From: an uncultured Kineothrix sp.
GTDB lineage: Bacteria > Bacillota > Clostridia > Lachnospirales > Lachnospiraceae
Reading direction: 5' to 3'
DNA length: 64,000 bases
Assembly: GCA_910588855.1 (NCBI GenBank)
Contig: CAJUSR010000004.1
Coordinates: forward strand, 1-64,000
The translations under genes and the position numbers were made by a program. Numbering within the stretch: the stretch's first letter is position 1; each line of letters starts with the position of its first letter. This document shows positions 24,954-34,272 of the stretch, in pieces. Below the pieces are notes generated by a model, which saw nothing but the letters and a program-made list of their open reading frames with translations, did no database searches and had not been told where the DNA came from.

Positions 24954-25982
24954 TTAGTTGATTCCTGCGGAAAAACTGCGCCCTGCAAGGCTGCAGAAAG
25001 GCTTCAGTTCTTTTGTCAGTTTGCCAAACTTTTCAAAGGTCAGTGACTGGGGACCGTCGGAAAGCGCGCAGGACGGGTTGTTGTGTACTTCAATCATCAG
25101 GCCGTCCGCACCGCAGGCGATAGCAGCTTTGGCCATCGGAGCTACGTACTTATAGGAACCTGTGGAATGGGAGGGATCGGCAATAACCGGAAGATGGGTT
25201 TTCCCTTTCAGAACCGGAATTGCGCTTAAATCCAGGGTATTTCTGGTAGCCGTTTCAAAAGTACGGATGCCCCGCTCGCATAATACCACGTTTGGATTGC
25301 CCTCTGCAATGATATATTCCGCCGCATTCAGCCATTCATCAATAGTAGCACATAACCCTCTTTTTAAAAGGACAGGGAGGCCGGAACGACCGGCTTCTTT
25401 TAACAGGATAAAATTCTGCATATTCCTTGCGCCGATTTGAATCATGTCAACATACTTGACGGCAGCATCAATGGCTTCCCTGCATACGACTTCACAGATG
25501 GTTGCAAGGCCGGTTTCTTTGGCAGCTTCCTGCATATACCGTAAGCCTTCTTCCTCAAGCCCCTGAAAGGAGTAAGGGGAAGTCCTTGGCTTATATGCGC
25601 CGCCCCGCAGGATGGTAGCGCCGGATTGTTTCACGGCGCGTGCGATGCACATGAGCTGTTCTTCTGATTCCACGGCACAGGGCCCGGCCATAATAGTGGT
25701 GGTGCCAGGGCCGATGGAAGTATTCCCTACCTGTATCGTGGAAGGCTCCGGATGGAATTTTTTATTGGCAAGCTTATAAGTTTCCGTAACAGGTACAATT
25801 CTGTCTACGTCCTTAAAACTGATAAGGTTGTCTGTAGGAAGTTTTGTCTTGTCGCCTACGATACCGATGATGGTGACTTCTTCCCCGTGGGAAAGATGTG
25901 TGTTTAAGCCGCTGTTTTCAATATAGGATACCACGGAATGAATACTTTCCTGCGCGGCATTGGGTTTCATTACAATAATCAT
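24954..25982 (-). CDS. aroF: 3-deoxy-7-phosphoheptulonate synthase (DAHP synthase, type I-beta)
   Basis: This is the first step of the shikimate pathway: PEP + erythrose-4-phosphate to DAHP. The 342-residue protein has an N-terminal ferredoxin-like/ACT-like regulatory domain (about 1-70), then the KDO8P-synthase-like barrel with MAGPCAVES, ILRGGAYKPRTSPYSFQG and PVIADPSHSTG. Such N-terminal extensions usually give allosteric control. GGAG lies 8 nt upstream of the ATG. It heads the minus-strand operon and is served by the promoter at 26154-26182. Confidence 0.95.
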   Translation of the reverse strand: MIIVMKPNAAQESIHSVVSYIENSGLNTHLSHGEEVTIIGIVGDKTKLPTDNLISFKDVDRIVPVTETYKLANKKFHPEPSTIQVGNTSIGPGTTTIMAGPCAVESEEQLMCIARAVKQSGATILRGGAYKPRTSPYSFQGLEEEGLRYMQEAAKETGLATICEVVCREAIDAAVKYVDMIQIGARNMQNFILLKEAGRSGLPVLLKRGLCATIDEWLNAAEYIIAEGNPNVVLCERGIRTFETATRNTLDLSAIPVLKGKTHLPVIADPSHSTGSYKYVAPMAKAAIACGADGLMIEVHNNPSCALSDGPQSLTFEKFGKLTKELKPFCSLAGRSFSAGIN

Positions 25983-26037
25983 AATTTTTCTCCGTTTCTG
26001 TCTGCCCGGCGCTATTGCAAAGACGGCCGGGGATTTT

Positions 26038-26128
26038 TATGTGCCGCCCCGTGCAGAGGAAATATGCCGCTATGCGGCGCACAGGGAGCGCATCGAGTAG
26101 GGGAAGATGAATCTTCTCTGCTCGATTT
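26038..26128 (+). repeat. Two-hairpin dispersed repeat, copy B
   Basis: This is the same family as copy A: CCGCCCCGTGCAGAGG, the GCCGC-TAT-GCGGC hairpin, then CGAGTAG...GAAGATGAATCTTC...CTGCTCG. Relative to copy A the outer pairs of hairpin 2 changed together (CGGG/CCCG to CGAG/CTCG). It lies in the 5' leader of the aroF transcript, in antisense orientation to it. The spacer 25983-26414 holds only this repeat and the two divergent promoters. Confidence 0.8.
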
Positions 26129-26153
26129 GTTAGATATCATTTTTCACATGGAC

Positions 26154-26182
26154 AATATACCACTTCAACGCGCGAAAGTCAA
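26154..26182 (-). promoter_or_regulatory. Promoter of the aroF-tyrA-aroA operon
   Basis: Read on the minus strand: TTGACT (26182-26177), 17 bp, TATATT (26159-26154). The predicted leader is about 165 nt and contains repeat copy B. No T-box motif is present. Confidence 0.75.
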
Positions 26183-26298
26183 TAAAGATTCGCGGTTCCG
26201 GAATGCCCGCCTTTGCTTCTGCATGGGGTATCTGTCCATTTTGTCCGTTATCCGAGCCAAGGGAGGGATAAATTACTATACAAATTGTTTTATTTTGC

Positions 26299-26327
26299 TT
26301 GTAAAGTGAGGACAATTTTAGTAAAAT
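26299..26327 (+). promoter_or_regulatory. Promoter of the EF-G paralogue gene
   Basis: TTGTAA (26299-26304), 17 bp, TAAAAT (26322-26327), about 85 nt before the start codon. Confidence 0.6.
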
Positions 26328-26414
26328 ATACACATGGGAGTAAAAGGGCAGTAGAAAAATCCAATTACAGCCTAAGCACAATGCCCCAAAATAGCATAAA
26401 TTGGAGGAATTTAT

Positions 26415-28502
26415 ATGAATGTTTACACAACTGACAAGATTAGAAATGTAGTATTGCTCGGTCACGGGGGGTGCGGGAAGACCAGTCTGGTAGAAGCGAT
26501 GGCATATTTATCCGGTATCACATCCAGAATGGGAAAGGTATCCGACGGCAATACGGTAAGCGATTTTGGAAAAGAAGAGCAGAAAAGGCAGATTTCCATT
26601 TCCACATCGGTAATACCGATTGAGTGGGAAGGAATTAAGATAAATATTCTGGATACCCCGGGGTTTTTTGATTTTGTAGGGGAAGTGGAAGAAGCAGTCA
26701 GTGCAGCAGACGCAGCGATTATCGTTGTTTCCGGAAAAGCCGGCATGGAAGTGGGAACGGAAAAAGCGTGGGAAATATGCGAAAAGTATAAACTGCCCCG
26801 TTTTATTTTCGTTACGGACATGGACGTAGATAATGCTTCCTTCCGCCAGGTAGTGGAAGACATGACGAAGGCTTATGGAAAGAAGATGGCTCCGTTCCAT
26901 CTGCCTATCCGTGAAAACGAAAAATTTGTAGGGTATGTCAACGTAATTACGGAAACCGGCCATAGATGGCAGGGCAAAGAAGTGGTAGACTGCGATGTGC
27001 CGGAATACAGCAAAGCAAATCTCCAGCTTTGCAAGGATACCCTTATGGAAGCGGTAGCAGAGACGAGCGAAGAGTTTATGGAACGCTATTTCGGCGGCGA
27101 GACTTTTTCTGAGGCGGAAATCAGGGCGGCTTTGCGGAGCAATGTAATCGACGGCTCGATTGTGCCGATGACGATGGGATCCAGCATATTATGCCAGGGT
27201 ATTTATACTTTGCTGGATGATATTGTGAAGTACATGCCCAGCCCGGAAAATAAGGACATTGCAGGGGTCAGCCTTAAGACGAATGAAATTTTTGAAGCGA
27301 ACTTCGATTTTGCAAAAGCAAAATCCGCTTATATTTTTAAAACGATTGTGGATCCTTTTATCGGTAAATATTCGCTGGTCAAAATATGCTCCGGTGTATT
27401 GAAAATAGATGACATGATTTATAACAGCGACAAAGATGTGGAAGAGAAAGTGAGCAAGCTTTATGTGATGCAGGGGAGCAAGCCCATTGAAATCAAAGAG
27501 CTTCACGCGGGGGATATCGGGGCGATTGCAAAACTGACAGCGGCAAGGACAGGGGATACCCTTTCCACCAAAGCCACAGCGATTAAATTTGGCAAGGCGG
27601 AGATTTCCACACCTTATACATATATGAGGTACCATGCGAAGAACAAAGGGGACATTGATAAGATTTCCCAGTCGTTGCAGAAGATGGCCCATGAAGACCA
27701 GACCATGAAGGTAGTAAATGATGCGGAAAACAGGCAGACTTTGATTTACGGCATGGGAGATTTACATCTGGAAGTCATTGCCAGCAAGTTGGCAAATGAG
27801 TATAAGGTAGAAATCGAACTGACACAGCCGAAGGTAGCGTTCCGTGAGACGATTAAAAAGAACTCGGATGTGGAATACAAATATAAAAAGCAGTCCGGCG
27901 GGCATGGGCAGTATGGCCATGTAAAGATGCGCTTTTCACCGTTAGGGGATTTGGAGAAGCCATATGAATTTGCACAGGAAGTAGTAGGCGGTGCGGTACC
28001 GAAGAACTTCTTCCCGGCGGTGGAAAAAGGCTTGCAGGATTCCATATTGAAGGGCCCTCTGGCAGCATATCCGGTAGTGGGTGTGAAAGCAGTGCTGTAC
28101 GATGGTTCCTACCATCCGGTAGACTCTTCGGAAATGGCATTCAAGATGGCTACGATTCAGGCTTTCAAGAAAGGCTTTATGGATGCCCATCCGGTACTTT
28201 TAGAGCCGATTGCAAATATTAAGGTAACCGTACCGGATGCATATACAGGCGATGTTATGGGTGATTTGAATAAGAGAAGGGGAAGGGTACTCGGTATGAA
28301 CCCGGTAAACGGCAAACAGGTAATTGAAGCCGATATCCCTATGACAGGATTGTTCGGATATTGTACGGATTTACGCTCTATGACGGGCGGACGAGGCACT
28401 TACGCATATGAGTTTGTAAGATATGAGCAGGCGCCTAGCGATGTACAGGAAAAGGAAGTGGCAGCCAGGGCAGCAAAAGTTGCGGAAGGCAGCGACGATT
28501 AA
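26415..28502 (+). CDS. Elongation factor G-like translational GTPase with altered active site
   Basis: The 695-residue protein has all EF-G domains: G domain (1 to about 270), domain II, and domains III-V (SGGHGQYGHVKMRFSPLG; C-terminal MTGGRGTYAYEF). The GTPase motifs are unusual. The P-loop is GHGGCGKTS, switch I reads RQISIS, the DTPGH motif is DTPGF (Phe84 where EF-G has the catalytic His), and the G4 motif is TDMD instead of NKMD. It therefore belongs to the EF-G2/EF-G-like side branch rather than canonical FusA. A ribosome-linked but non-essential or slow-GTPase role is inferred. TTGGAGGAA precedes the ATG. Confidence 0.88.
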   Translation: MNVYTTDKIRNVVLLGHGGCGKTSLVEAMAYLSGITSRMGKVSDGNTVSDFGKEEQKRQISISTSVIPIEWEGIKINILDTPGFFDFVGEVEEAVSAADAAIIVVSGKAGMEVGTEKAWEICEKYKLPRFIFVTDMDVDNASFRQVVEDMTKAYGKKMAPFHLPIRENEKFVGYVNVITETGHRWQGKEVVDCDVPEYSKANLQLCKDTLMEAVAETSEEFMERYFGGETFSEAEIRAALRSNVIDGSIVPMTMGSSILCQGIYTLLDDIVKYMPSPENKDIAGVSLKTNEIFEANFDFAKAKSAYIFKTIVDPFIGKYSLVKICSGVLKIDDMIYNSDKDVEEKVSKLYVMQGSKPIEIKELHAGDIGAIAKLTAARTGDTLSTKATAIKFGKAEISTPYTYMRYHAKNKGDIDKISQSLQKMAHEDQTMKVVNDAENRQTLIYGMGDLHLEVIASKLANEYKVEIELTQPKVAFRETIKKNSDVEYKYKKQSGGHGQYGHVKMRFSPLGDLEKPYEFAQEVVGGAVPKNFFPAVEKGLQDSILKGPLAAYPVVGVKAVLYDGSYHPVDSSEMAFKMATIQAFKKGFMDAHPVLLEPIANIKVTVPDAYTGDVMGDLNKRRGRVLGMNPVNGKQVIEADIPMTGLFGYCTDLRSMTGGRGTYAYEFVRYEQAPSDVQEKEVAARAAKVAEGSDD

Positions 28503-28512
28503 GATGGATGGA

Positions 28513-28541
28513 AAACGCCGGTGGAATGCCGGCGTTTTTAT
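28513..28541 (+). terminator. Terminator after the EF-G paralogue
   Basis: AAACGCCGG (28513-28521) pairs with CCGGCGTTT (28529-28537), followed by T-rich sequence. Between here and 28973 the only recognisable element is the MITE. A short basic frame (ATG at 28594) runs into the MITE and is not supported as a gene. Confidence 0.85.
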
Positions 28542-28698
28542 CTGTTGACGCATTTCATTCAAATCTACAATTTTATATAAGTGGGGATTTTGGGATGGCG
28601 CCTGCAAGGGGTGCTGCATTGCCAAAGAAGAATATAAAAAGGCAAAAGCCGCGCAGAAACGGGGTTAAACGATGGGGAAAAAATCCCTGGGCCATGCC

Positions 28699-28892
28699 CA
28701 ATGTCATTTAGTTAACGGTACCGGACGCCGCGAGGAACATAAAATGCTCCGTCACCACGCTTTCGCTCGGTAAAAAGCGTAACGGACACTAAACTCGTGA
28801 GGAACCTCGTTAAGTGCCGACGCTTTTTAACGGGTTCCTTGAGCATTTTATGTTCCTCACGGCTGAATCAAGGCACTAACTAAATGACATTG
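28699..28892. mobile_element. MITE copy 2 (194 bp), inverted relative to copy 1
   Basis: It has the same 16-bp terminal inverted repeats as copy 1. The flanks are GGGCCATGCC (28689-28698) and GGGCTATGCC (28893-28902), a 10-bp target duplication with one change. When reverse-complemented it differs from copy 1 at about six positions. Two of those are an A-to-G and a T-to-C change on opposite arms of the same stem (AAAAAACGT/ACGTTTTTT becomes AAAAAGCGT/ACGCTTTTT). Confidence 0.88.
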
Positions 28893-28973
28893 GGGCTATG
28901 CCCTTGTATTTTGGGTGAGAAGAAGATATAATGCTTTACATATATCATTGAACTTATGGAGGAATCAATTTAT

Positions 28974-30623
28974 ATGAAGAAAAAGGTTCGGAACTTGATT
29001 GTCATATTGTTGGCGGCAGCAGCGGCTTTTTTATATTATTATATCTCTCTGCCGGCAATCAATATCCATTCTTCCGGTTTTTGGATGTTTATTATAACGA
29101 TTATTATTGTGGTTATAGCAGTTTATGCAATCCGGAAAGCCGGGAAGGAATATGTGGAGTCCGAAGTGGCTGAAAAATTCGGATTTAAATTCAGCACGTA
29201 TGGGCTTAAAGAGGACAAAGTATTGAGGGGGCTGGGCCTGCTGCTCCTGCTTGTAGTTGCCGTATATTTTGTGGGCAGCGTCCTTTCTTCGCCGATTGTA
29301 AATGCGAAGAAATATCAGGCTCTTTTGAGCATTGAGGAAAGGGAGTTTACAGAGGATATCAAAGAGGTGGACTACCGTACCATTCCTTTGCTGGATAAGG
29401 AATCGGCAGCGCTTTTAGGAAACCGGAAGATGGGGAGTATGGTCGATATGGTGTCGCAGTTTGAGGTGGCAAGCGATTATTCCCAAATTAATTACAAAGG
29501 GGTTCCGGTGAGGGTAACGCCTTTGGCTTATGCCAGTACCATAAAGTGGCTGACGAACCAGAGTGGAGGGATACCGGCTTATATTTTAATTGATATGACA
29601 ACGCAGGATACGGAATGTGTGAAGTTAGAAAGCGGGATTAAGTATTCCAAGTCCGAATATTTTAACAGAAATTTATACAGGCATTTGCGCTTCCGGTTTC
29701 CTACCTATATTTTTGACAGCCAGATTTTCTTTGAAATCGATGAGGAGGGAACGCCTTATTGGGTGTGCCCGGTAAAGAAATTTAATATTGGTTTGTTTGG
29801 CGGGCAGACAGTAGGCAGAGTAGTGCTTTGCAATGCGGTTACAGGAGAATGCATTGATTATGCGGTGGAAGATGTGCCGCAGTGGGTGGATAAAGTATAT
29901 AATGCGGAACTTCTGATGGATTTGTATGATTTTTCCGGAATTTATAAAAACGGGTTTTTAAATTCCGTTTTAGGGCAGAAGGATTGCCTTCAATCAACCA
30001 ATGGATACAATTATATCGCACTGGAGGACGATGTGTGGGTCTATACGGGGGTAACCAGCGTGAGCGGCGACCAATCCAATGTAGGGTTTGTATTGATGAA
30101 CCAGCGGACGATGGAGACCAGATACTATAAGGTAGAAGGGGCGATTGAAGATTCGGCTATGTCGTCGGCGGAAGGGCAGGTGCAGAATCTAGGGTACCGG
30201 GCGACATTCCCTTTGCTTTTGAATATTGCTGACGAGCCTACTTATTTTATGGCATTAAAGGATGCAGCCGGTTTGGTAAAGAAATATGCTATGGTAAATG
30301 TGCAGAAATACCAGTGGGTAGCGATTGGCGATACGGTGCAGGAATGTGAGCGGAATTATACGGAACTTTTGAACACCAATGGTATTGTGTCGGAAAATAC
30401 GGATTTATATAAGGAAGCTTCCGGTAAAATAAAAGCGATAGCGCCGATTGTGCTGGAAGGAACGACGCATTATTATATTTGTCTGGAAAACAGTGAGGAC
30501 ATTTTTGATTTGGACTTGTCAAACAGGGATTTAATTGGGATTGTAAGGTACCAAGTTGGGGATAACATAAAGTTCAGGTATACGGAAGGGTATGGGCTGC
30601 ATCAAGTAAAGGCTTTGGAATAA
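28974..30623 (+). CDS. Membrane protein of unknown function
   Basis: This 549-residue protein has three N-terminal membrane segments (about 8-24, 33-50 and 85-105) separated by a short charged loop. A soluble region of about 440 residues follows, rich in beta-type sequence, predicted outside the membrane or along it. No catalytic motif is recognised. I have seen similar conserved hypothetical membrane proteins in Lachnospiraceae but cannot give a function. GGAGG (28958-28962) lies 11 nt before the ATG; an in-frame ATG at 28956 overlaps that site. It stands alone between MITE copy 2 and leuS. Confidence 0.75.
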   Translation: MKKKVRNLIVILLAAAAAFLYYYISLPAINIHSSGFWMFIITIIIVVIAVYAIRKAGKEYVESEVAEKFGFKFSTYGLKEDKVLRGLGLLLLLVVAVYFVGSVLSSPIVNAKKYQALLSIEEREFTEDIKEVDYRTIPLLDKESAALLGNRKMGSMVDMVSQFEVASDYSQINYKGVPVRVTPLAYASTIKWLTNQSGGIPAYILIDMTTQDTECVKLESGIKYSKSEYFNRNLYRHLRFRFPTYIFDSQIFFEIDEEGTPYWVCPVKKFNIGLFGGQTVGRVVLCNAVTGECIDYAVEDVPQWVDKVYNAELLMDLYDFSGIYKNGFLNSVLGQKDCLQSTNGYNYIALEDDVWVYTGVTSVSGDQSNVGFVLMNQRTMETRYYKVEGAIEDSAMSSAEGQVQNLGYRATFPLLLNIADEPTYFMALKDAAGLVKKYAMVNVQKYQWVAIGDTVQECERNYTELLNTNGIVSENTDLYKEASGKIKAIAPIVLEGTTHYYICLENSEDIFDLDLSNRDLIGIVRYQVGDNIKFRYTEGYGLHQVKALE

Positions 30624-30642
30624 GCAAGGGGTAGCGCAGCTC

Positions 30643-30671
30643 TTGACAGAAGATAGGAAAAAGGATAGAAT
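30643..30671 (+). promoter_or_regulatory. leuS promoter
   Basis: A consensus TTGACA (30643-30648), 17 bp, TAGAAT (30666-30671). The leader to leuS is about 70 nt, with no T-box. Confidence 0.8.
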
Positions 30672-30748
30672 TATCGGTGTTTTCAGGCATTCGTAGGGTT
30701 ACTTAAGTACAGGAAATAAAAGATTTATGATAAAGGAGCAAATGAGAG

Positions 30749-33163
30749 ATGGCAGAACCGTATAATCACAGAGAGGTGGAACAGAAGTGGCAGAAGATAT
30801 GGGACGAGGAAAGGGCGTTTGCTGTTTCCGATGACTATTCCAAACCGAAATATTATGCGTTGGTAGAATTTCCTTACCCTTCAGGGCAAGGGCTTCATGT
30901 GGGGCATCCAAGGCCCTATACGGCGCTTGATATCGTGGCGAGGAAAAGGAGGATGCAGGGCTATAATGTGTTATATCCTATGGGATGGGATGCTTTTGGC
31001 CTGCCTACCGAGAACTATGCAATACAGAACCATATTCATCCGAAGATTGTAACGAAAAATAATGTGGAGCGTTTTAAAGGGCAGCTCCATGCACTTGGCT
31101 ATTCGTTTGACTGGGAACGGGAGATTAATACTACTGATCCCGGCTACTATAAATGGACACAGTGGATTTTCCTGAAATTATTCAAAGCAGGGCTTGCTTA
31201 TAAAAGCGAAATGCCAATTAACTGGTGTACATCCTGTAAAGTAGGGCTGGCTAATGAAGAAGTGGTGAATGGGGTATGCGAACGGTGCAACTCCGAGGTG
31301 GTCCGCAAAGTGAAGAGCCAGTGGATGCTTAAAATTACCGAATATGCGGACAAACTCATTCAGGATTTGGACAGCGTGGACTATGTGGAACGGGTAAAAG
31401 TGTCGCAAAAGAATTGGATTGGCAAATCGGAAGGTGCGGAAGTAGATTTTAAGGTAAAAGATAAAGAAGAAACATTGAGGATATATACCACAAGGCCGGA
31501 TACGCTATTTGGGGTTACCTATATGGTAGTATCGCCGGAACACCCGATGATTGATAAATATAAGGACGAGATTAAAAATTGGGATGAAGTTGTGGCATAC
31601 CGGGAGATGGCGTCAAGGAAATCGGATTTTGAACGTACGGAGCTGGCAAAGGAAAAGACAGGCGTTGCAATCGACGGTTTAACAGCAGTAAATCCGGTGA
31701 ACGGGAAGGAGATTCCCATTTGGATTTCGGATTATGTGTTGATGACGTACGGAACAGGGGCGATTATGGCGGTTCCTGCCCATGATGAAAGAGACTGGGA
31801 GTTTGCCAAGAAATTCGGGCTGCCGATTATTGAAGTAGTAGCTGGAAGCCCGGTGGGGGTTGACGAAGCGGTATATACGGATGTGGCAGAAGGAATCCTC
31901 GTCAATTCGGATTTCCTGGACGGTTTGCATGTGGCGGACGCAAAGAAAAAAATTATAGAATTTTTAGTGGAAAAAGGAATTGGGGCAAAAAAGACGAACT
32001 TCAAATTGAGGGATTGGGTATTTTCCAGACAACGTTATTGGGGAGAACCGATTCCGATTGTGGAATGCGCAAAATGTGGGTTTGTTCCGCTGGACGAGAG
32101 CGAATTGCCGTTGGAACTGCCGGAGGTAGAGAGTTATATGCCTACGGATAACGGGGAATCGCCGTTGGCAGCTATGACGGATTGGGTAAATACTACCTGT
32201 CCTTGCTGCGGCGGACCGGCAAAAAGGGAGACGGATACTATGCCCCAGTGGGCAGGGTCTTCCTGGTATTTCCTTCGTTATACAGACCCGAAAAACGACA
32301 ATGCGTTAGCCAGCAAGGAAGCGCTGGAATACTGGATGCCGGTGGATTGGTATAATGGGGGGATGGAGCATACCACGCTGCATCTTCTGTATTCCCGGTT
32401 CTGGCACAAATTCCTGTATGATAAAAAAGTAGTGCCTTGTCCGGAACCCTACCAGAAACGTACTTCTCATGGAATGATTCTGGGCTCTAACGGGGAGAAG
32501 ATGAGCAAATCCCGTGGGAATGTGGTAAATCCGGATGACATTGTCCGTGACTACGGGGCGGACACCCTTCGGACATATGAAATGTTTATCGGCGCTTTTG
32601 AGCTGAGTGCGGCTTGGTCCGAGGACGGTGTAAAGGGCTGCCGCCGTTTTCTGGAAAGGGTATGGAAATTGCAGGATATCCTGACAGAGGGAGATGGCTA
32701 CAGTGCAGATTTGGAAACGAAGATGCATCAAACGATTAAAAAAGTCAGCAATGATTTTGAAAGTTTGAAATATAACACCGCAATTGCGGCGATGATGGCA
32801 TTGATTAATGATTTTTATAAAAAGAATGCAGTGACAAAAGCCGAATTTAAAACGCTTCTTACCATGTTGAACCCGGTAGCGCCCCATATTACGGAAGAGC
32901 TTTGGGAACGCACAGGTTTTGAAGGGAAGGTATACCAGTCTGTATGGCCGGAATATGAGGAAGCAAAGACGATAGATGCGACGGTAGAAATCGCCGTACA
33001 GGTGAACGGCAAAATAAAAGCGACCCTTCAGGTAGCCAGCGACATCAGTAAAGAAGATGCGATTGCAGCCGGAAAGGAAGCAGTAAGCGGTAAAATAAGC
33101 GGAACGGTAGTAAAAGAAATTTATGTGCCGGGAAGGCTTGTTAATTTAGTGGTAAAGCCATAG
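30749..33163 (+). CDS. leuS: Leucine--tRNA ligase
   Basis: LeuS charges tRNA-Leu. The 804-residue class I synthetase has the HIGH-type motif HVGH in PSGQGLHVGHPRPYTALD, the CP1 editing domain with GTGAIMAVPAHDERD, a zinc-type CxxC region (CAKCGF ... CPCCGG), the KMSKS loop (GEKMSKSRGNVVNPD) and the C-terminal anticodon-binding and VNGKIKA segments. Length is normal for bacterial LeuS. AAAGGAG precedes the ATG at 30749. Confidence 0.97.
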   Translation: MAEPYNHREVEQKWQKIWDEERAFAVSDDYSKPKYYALVEFPYPSGQGLHVGHPRPYTALDIVARKRRMQGYNVLYPMGWDAFGLPTENYAIQNHIHPKIVTKNNVERFKGQLHALGYSFDWEREINTTDPGYYKWTQWIFLKLFKAGLAYKSEMPINWCTSCKVGLANEEVVNGVCERCNSEVVRKVKSQWMLKITEYADKLIQDLDSVDYVERVKVSQKNWIGKSEGAEVDFKVKDKEETLRIYTTRPDTLFGVTYMVVSPEHPMIDKYKDEIKNWDEVVAYREMASRKSDFERTELAKEKTGVAIDGLTAVNPVNGKEIPIWISDYVLMTYGTGAIMAVPAHDERDWEFAKKFGLPIIEVVAGSPVGVDEAVYTDVAEGILVNSDFLDGLHVADAKKKIIEFLVEKGIGAKKTNFKLRDWVFSRQRYWGEPIPIVECAKCGFVPLDESELPLELPEVESYMPTDNGESPLAAMTDWVNTTCPCCGGPAKRETDTMPQWAGSSWYFLRYTDPKNDNALASKEALEYWMPVDWYNGGMEHTTLHLLYSRFWHKFLYDKKVVPCPEPYQKRTSHGMILGSNGEKMSKSRGNVVNPDDIVRDYGADTLRTYEMFIGAFELSAAWSEDGVKGCRRFLERVWKLQDILTEGDGYSADLETKMHQTIKKVSNDFESLKYNTAIAAMMALINDFYKKNAVTKAEFKTLLTMLNPVAPHITEELWERTGFEGKVYQSVWPEYEEAKTIDATVEIAVQVNGKIKATLQVASDISKEDAIAAGKEAVSGKISGTVVKEIYVPGRLVNLVVKP

Positions 33164-33177
33164 GGCAGCAAAAATTT

Positions 33178-33238
33178 TCCGGCAACGCCGCATGTGCAAA
33201 TCTTATGATTTGCCAGCGGCGCTGCCGGATATTTTTTT
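33178..33238 (+). terminator. Terminator after leuS
   Basis: TCCGGCA (33178-33184) with TGCCGGA and GCCGC/GCGGC form a long branched stem followed by seven T. Part of the stem (AGCGGCGCTGCCGGA) also occurs near 22480. Confidence 0.8.
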
Positions 33239-33253
33239 GACGGTTAAATCCCA

Positions 33254-33526
33254 TCAACGCTTTTTTTTCATAGCCATTAACTTATTGATTTTTTCTGCTT
33301 CTTCCGGAGTGGAATATTTGCTTAAAGCAGCTACAATAGCTTCTATTTCATTGTCGTCAAACGAAATATTCTGGTTCTTCCCTTTTTTGGCGATAGACAT
33401 CAAGAAAGGGAGCATTTGTTCTTTCTTCAGGTTTTGGCCTTCAAAAACCAGCATTTGAAGAAACTGCAGTTTTGTTGTGTCGATACCGGCCACTAAAGGG
33501 TCATTCATCCATTCGTTCTGTTTCAT
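33254..33526 (-). CDS. Small hypothetical protein
   Basis: About 90 residues, helical and charged, ending in a Lys-rich tail (KINKLMAMKKKR). No family recognised. GGAGG lies 11 nt upstream of the ATG at 33526. It overlaps the end of the upstream gene by 26 nt, so the two are probably co-translated. The EEAEKINKLMAMKKK stretch suggests a helix at the C-terminus. Confidence 0.7.
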   Translation of the reverse strand: MKQNEWMNDPLVAGIDTTKLQFLQMLVFEGQNLKKEQMLPFLMSIAKKGKNQNISFDDNEIEAIVAALSKYSTPEEAEKINKLMAMKKKR

Positions 33527-34076
33527 GCGGGCTACTACCTCCAAACATTTCAAACATGTTTTTTTGCTCCGGGGAAAGCATACCCATGAGCATTTCCATC
33601 ATGCCGTTGCTTTGACTTTGGTTGCTGTTTACGGAATCGTTGTCCGATTCGCCCGGGTTTTCCGATGCATTGCCGGAAGGGAAGATGTTGCCAAAACCTT
33701 CCGAAAACAGATCCGGGGCAAAATCCTTCATCATTTCCATAGTACGGCTCATTTCTTTATACATTTCCATAGTACGGAAGAGATTGGCAATCTGTTCCAG
33801 TTTCTTTTTTTCCTCACCGGTACAGAAAGGGAGCAGTTCGGAACAGATTTTATTAATGCAAAATTCTTCTTTTTCAAAAGAACAGCCGCTTAATTCATAA
33901 GAATGCGAGTGGTATTTGTCAAGGGTATGGCGAAATTCCAGATATTTGATATAGACGGCAAGCTTTCTGCGCATCTGCCCATCAAAATAGGGCATGACAA
34001 TTTTCATCATTTGTATATGATTGTTAGTATATAATGTATCAAAGGCAATTATTTTGTCATGTTCGTTTGTTTCCAT
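33501..34076 (-). CDS. Hypothetical protein, Met/Asn-rich C-terminus
   Basis: A roughly 191-residue protein with a helical N-terminal part (about 1-130) and a low-complexity tail rich in Asn, Ser and Met (SNQSQSNGMMEMLMGMLSP). AAGGGA lies 5 nt before the ATG at 34076, so I prefer this start over upstream Met codons. It is coupled to the small gene at 33254-33526. I do not recognise a family; the pair may be a Lachnospiraceae-specific sporulation or spore-coat related unit, but nothing in the sequence proves that. Confidence 0.7.
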   Translation of the reverse strand: METNEHDKIIAFDTLYTNNHIQMMKIVMPYFDGQMRRKLAVYIKYLEFRHTLDKYHSHSYELSGCSFEKEEFCINKICSELLPFCTGEEKKKLEQIANLFRTMEMYKEMSRTMEMMKDFAPDLFSEGFGNIFPSGNASENPGESDNDSVNSNQSQSNGMMEMLMGMLSPEQKNMFEMFGGSSPHETERMDE

Positions 34077-34272
34077 AAAATCCCTTAACCCCATTCGCTT
34101 TTTAAATCTTATGTAAGGCAAAAATAAAATATACTCGTTTCCTGCCGTGCCGGCTTTGGCGGATGTATAGCCCTATTGGGCATAGCCTGTGCGGCACAAG
34201 GAAAAAGCGCCCTTTTAATAGAGAAAATAGGCCCGTAAGAGCCTATTTTCAAGATATGACCTGACTGAAGCT

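Noticed and set aside
25983..26147. Possible T-box or attenuator in the aroF leader
   Set aside because: There is no TGGTACCGCG-type sequence on the minus strand, and the only strong structure is repeat copy B.
25938..26309. 123-residue plus-strand frame upstream of the EF-G paralogue
   Set aside because: It overlaps the aroF start on the other strand and gets its length from repeat copy B; the APCRG-like peptide recurs only because the repeat does.
28508..28711. 67-residue frame, or the shorter basic peptide from 28594
   Set aside because: It starts in the terminator of the previous gene and ends in the MITE; the ribosome binding site is poor.
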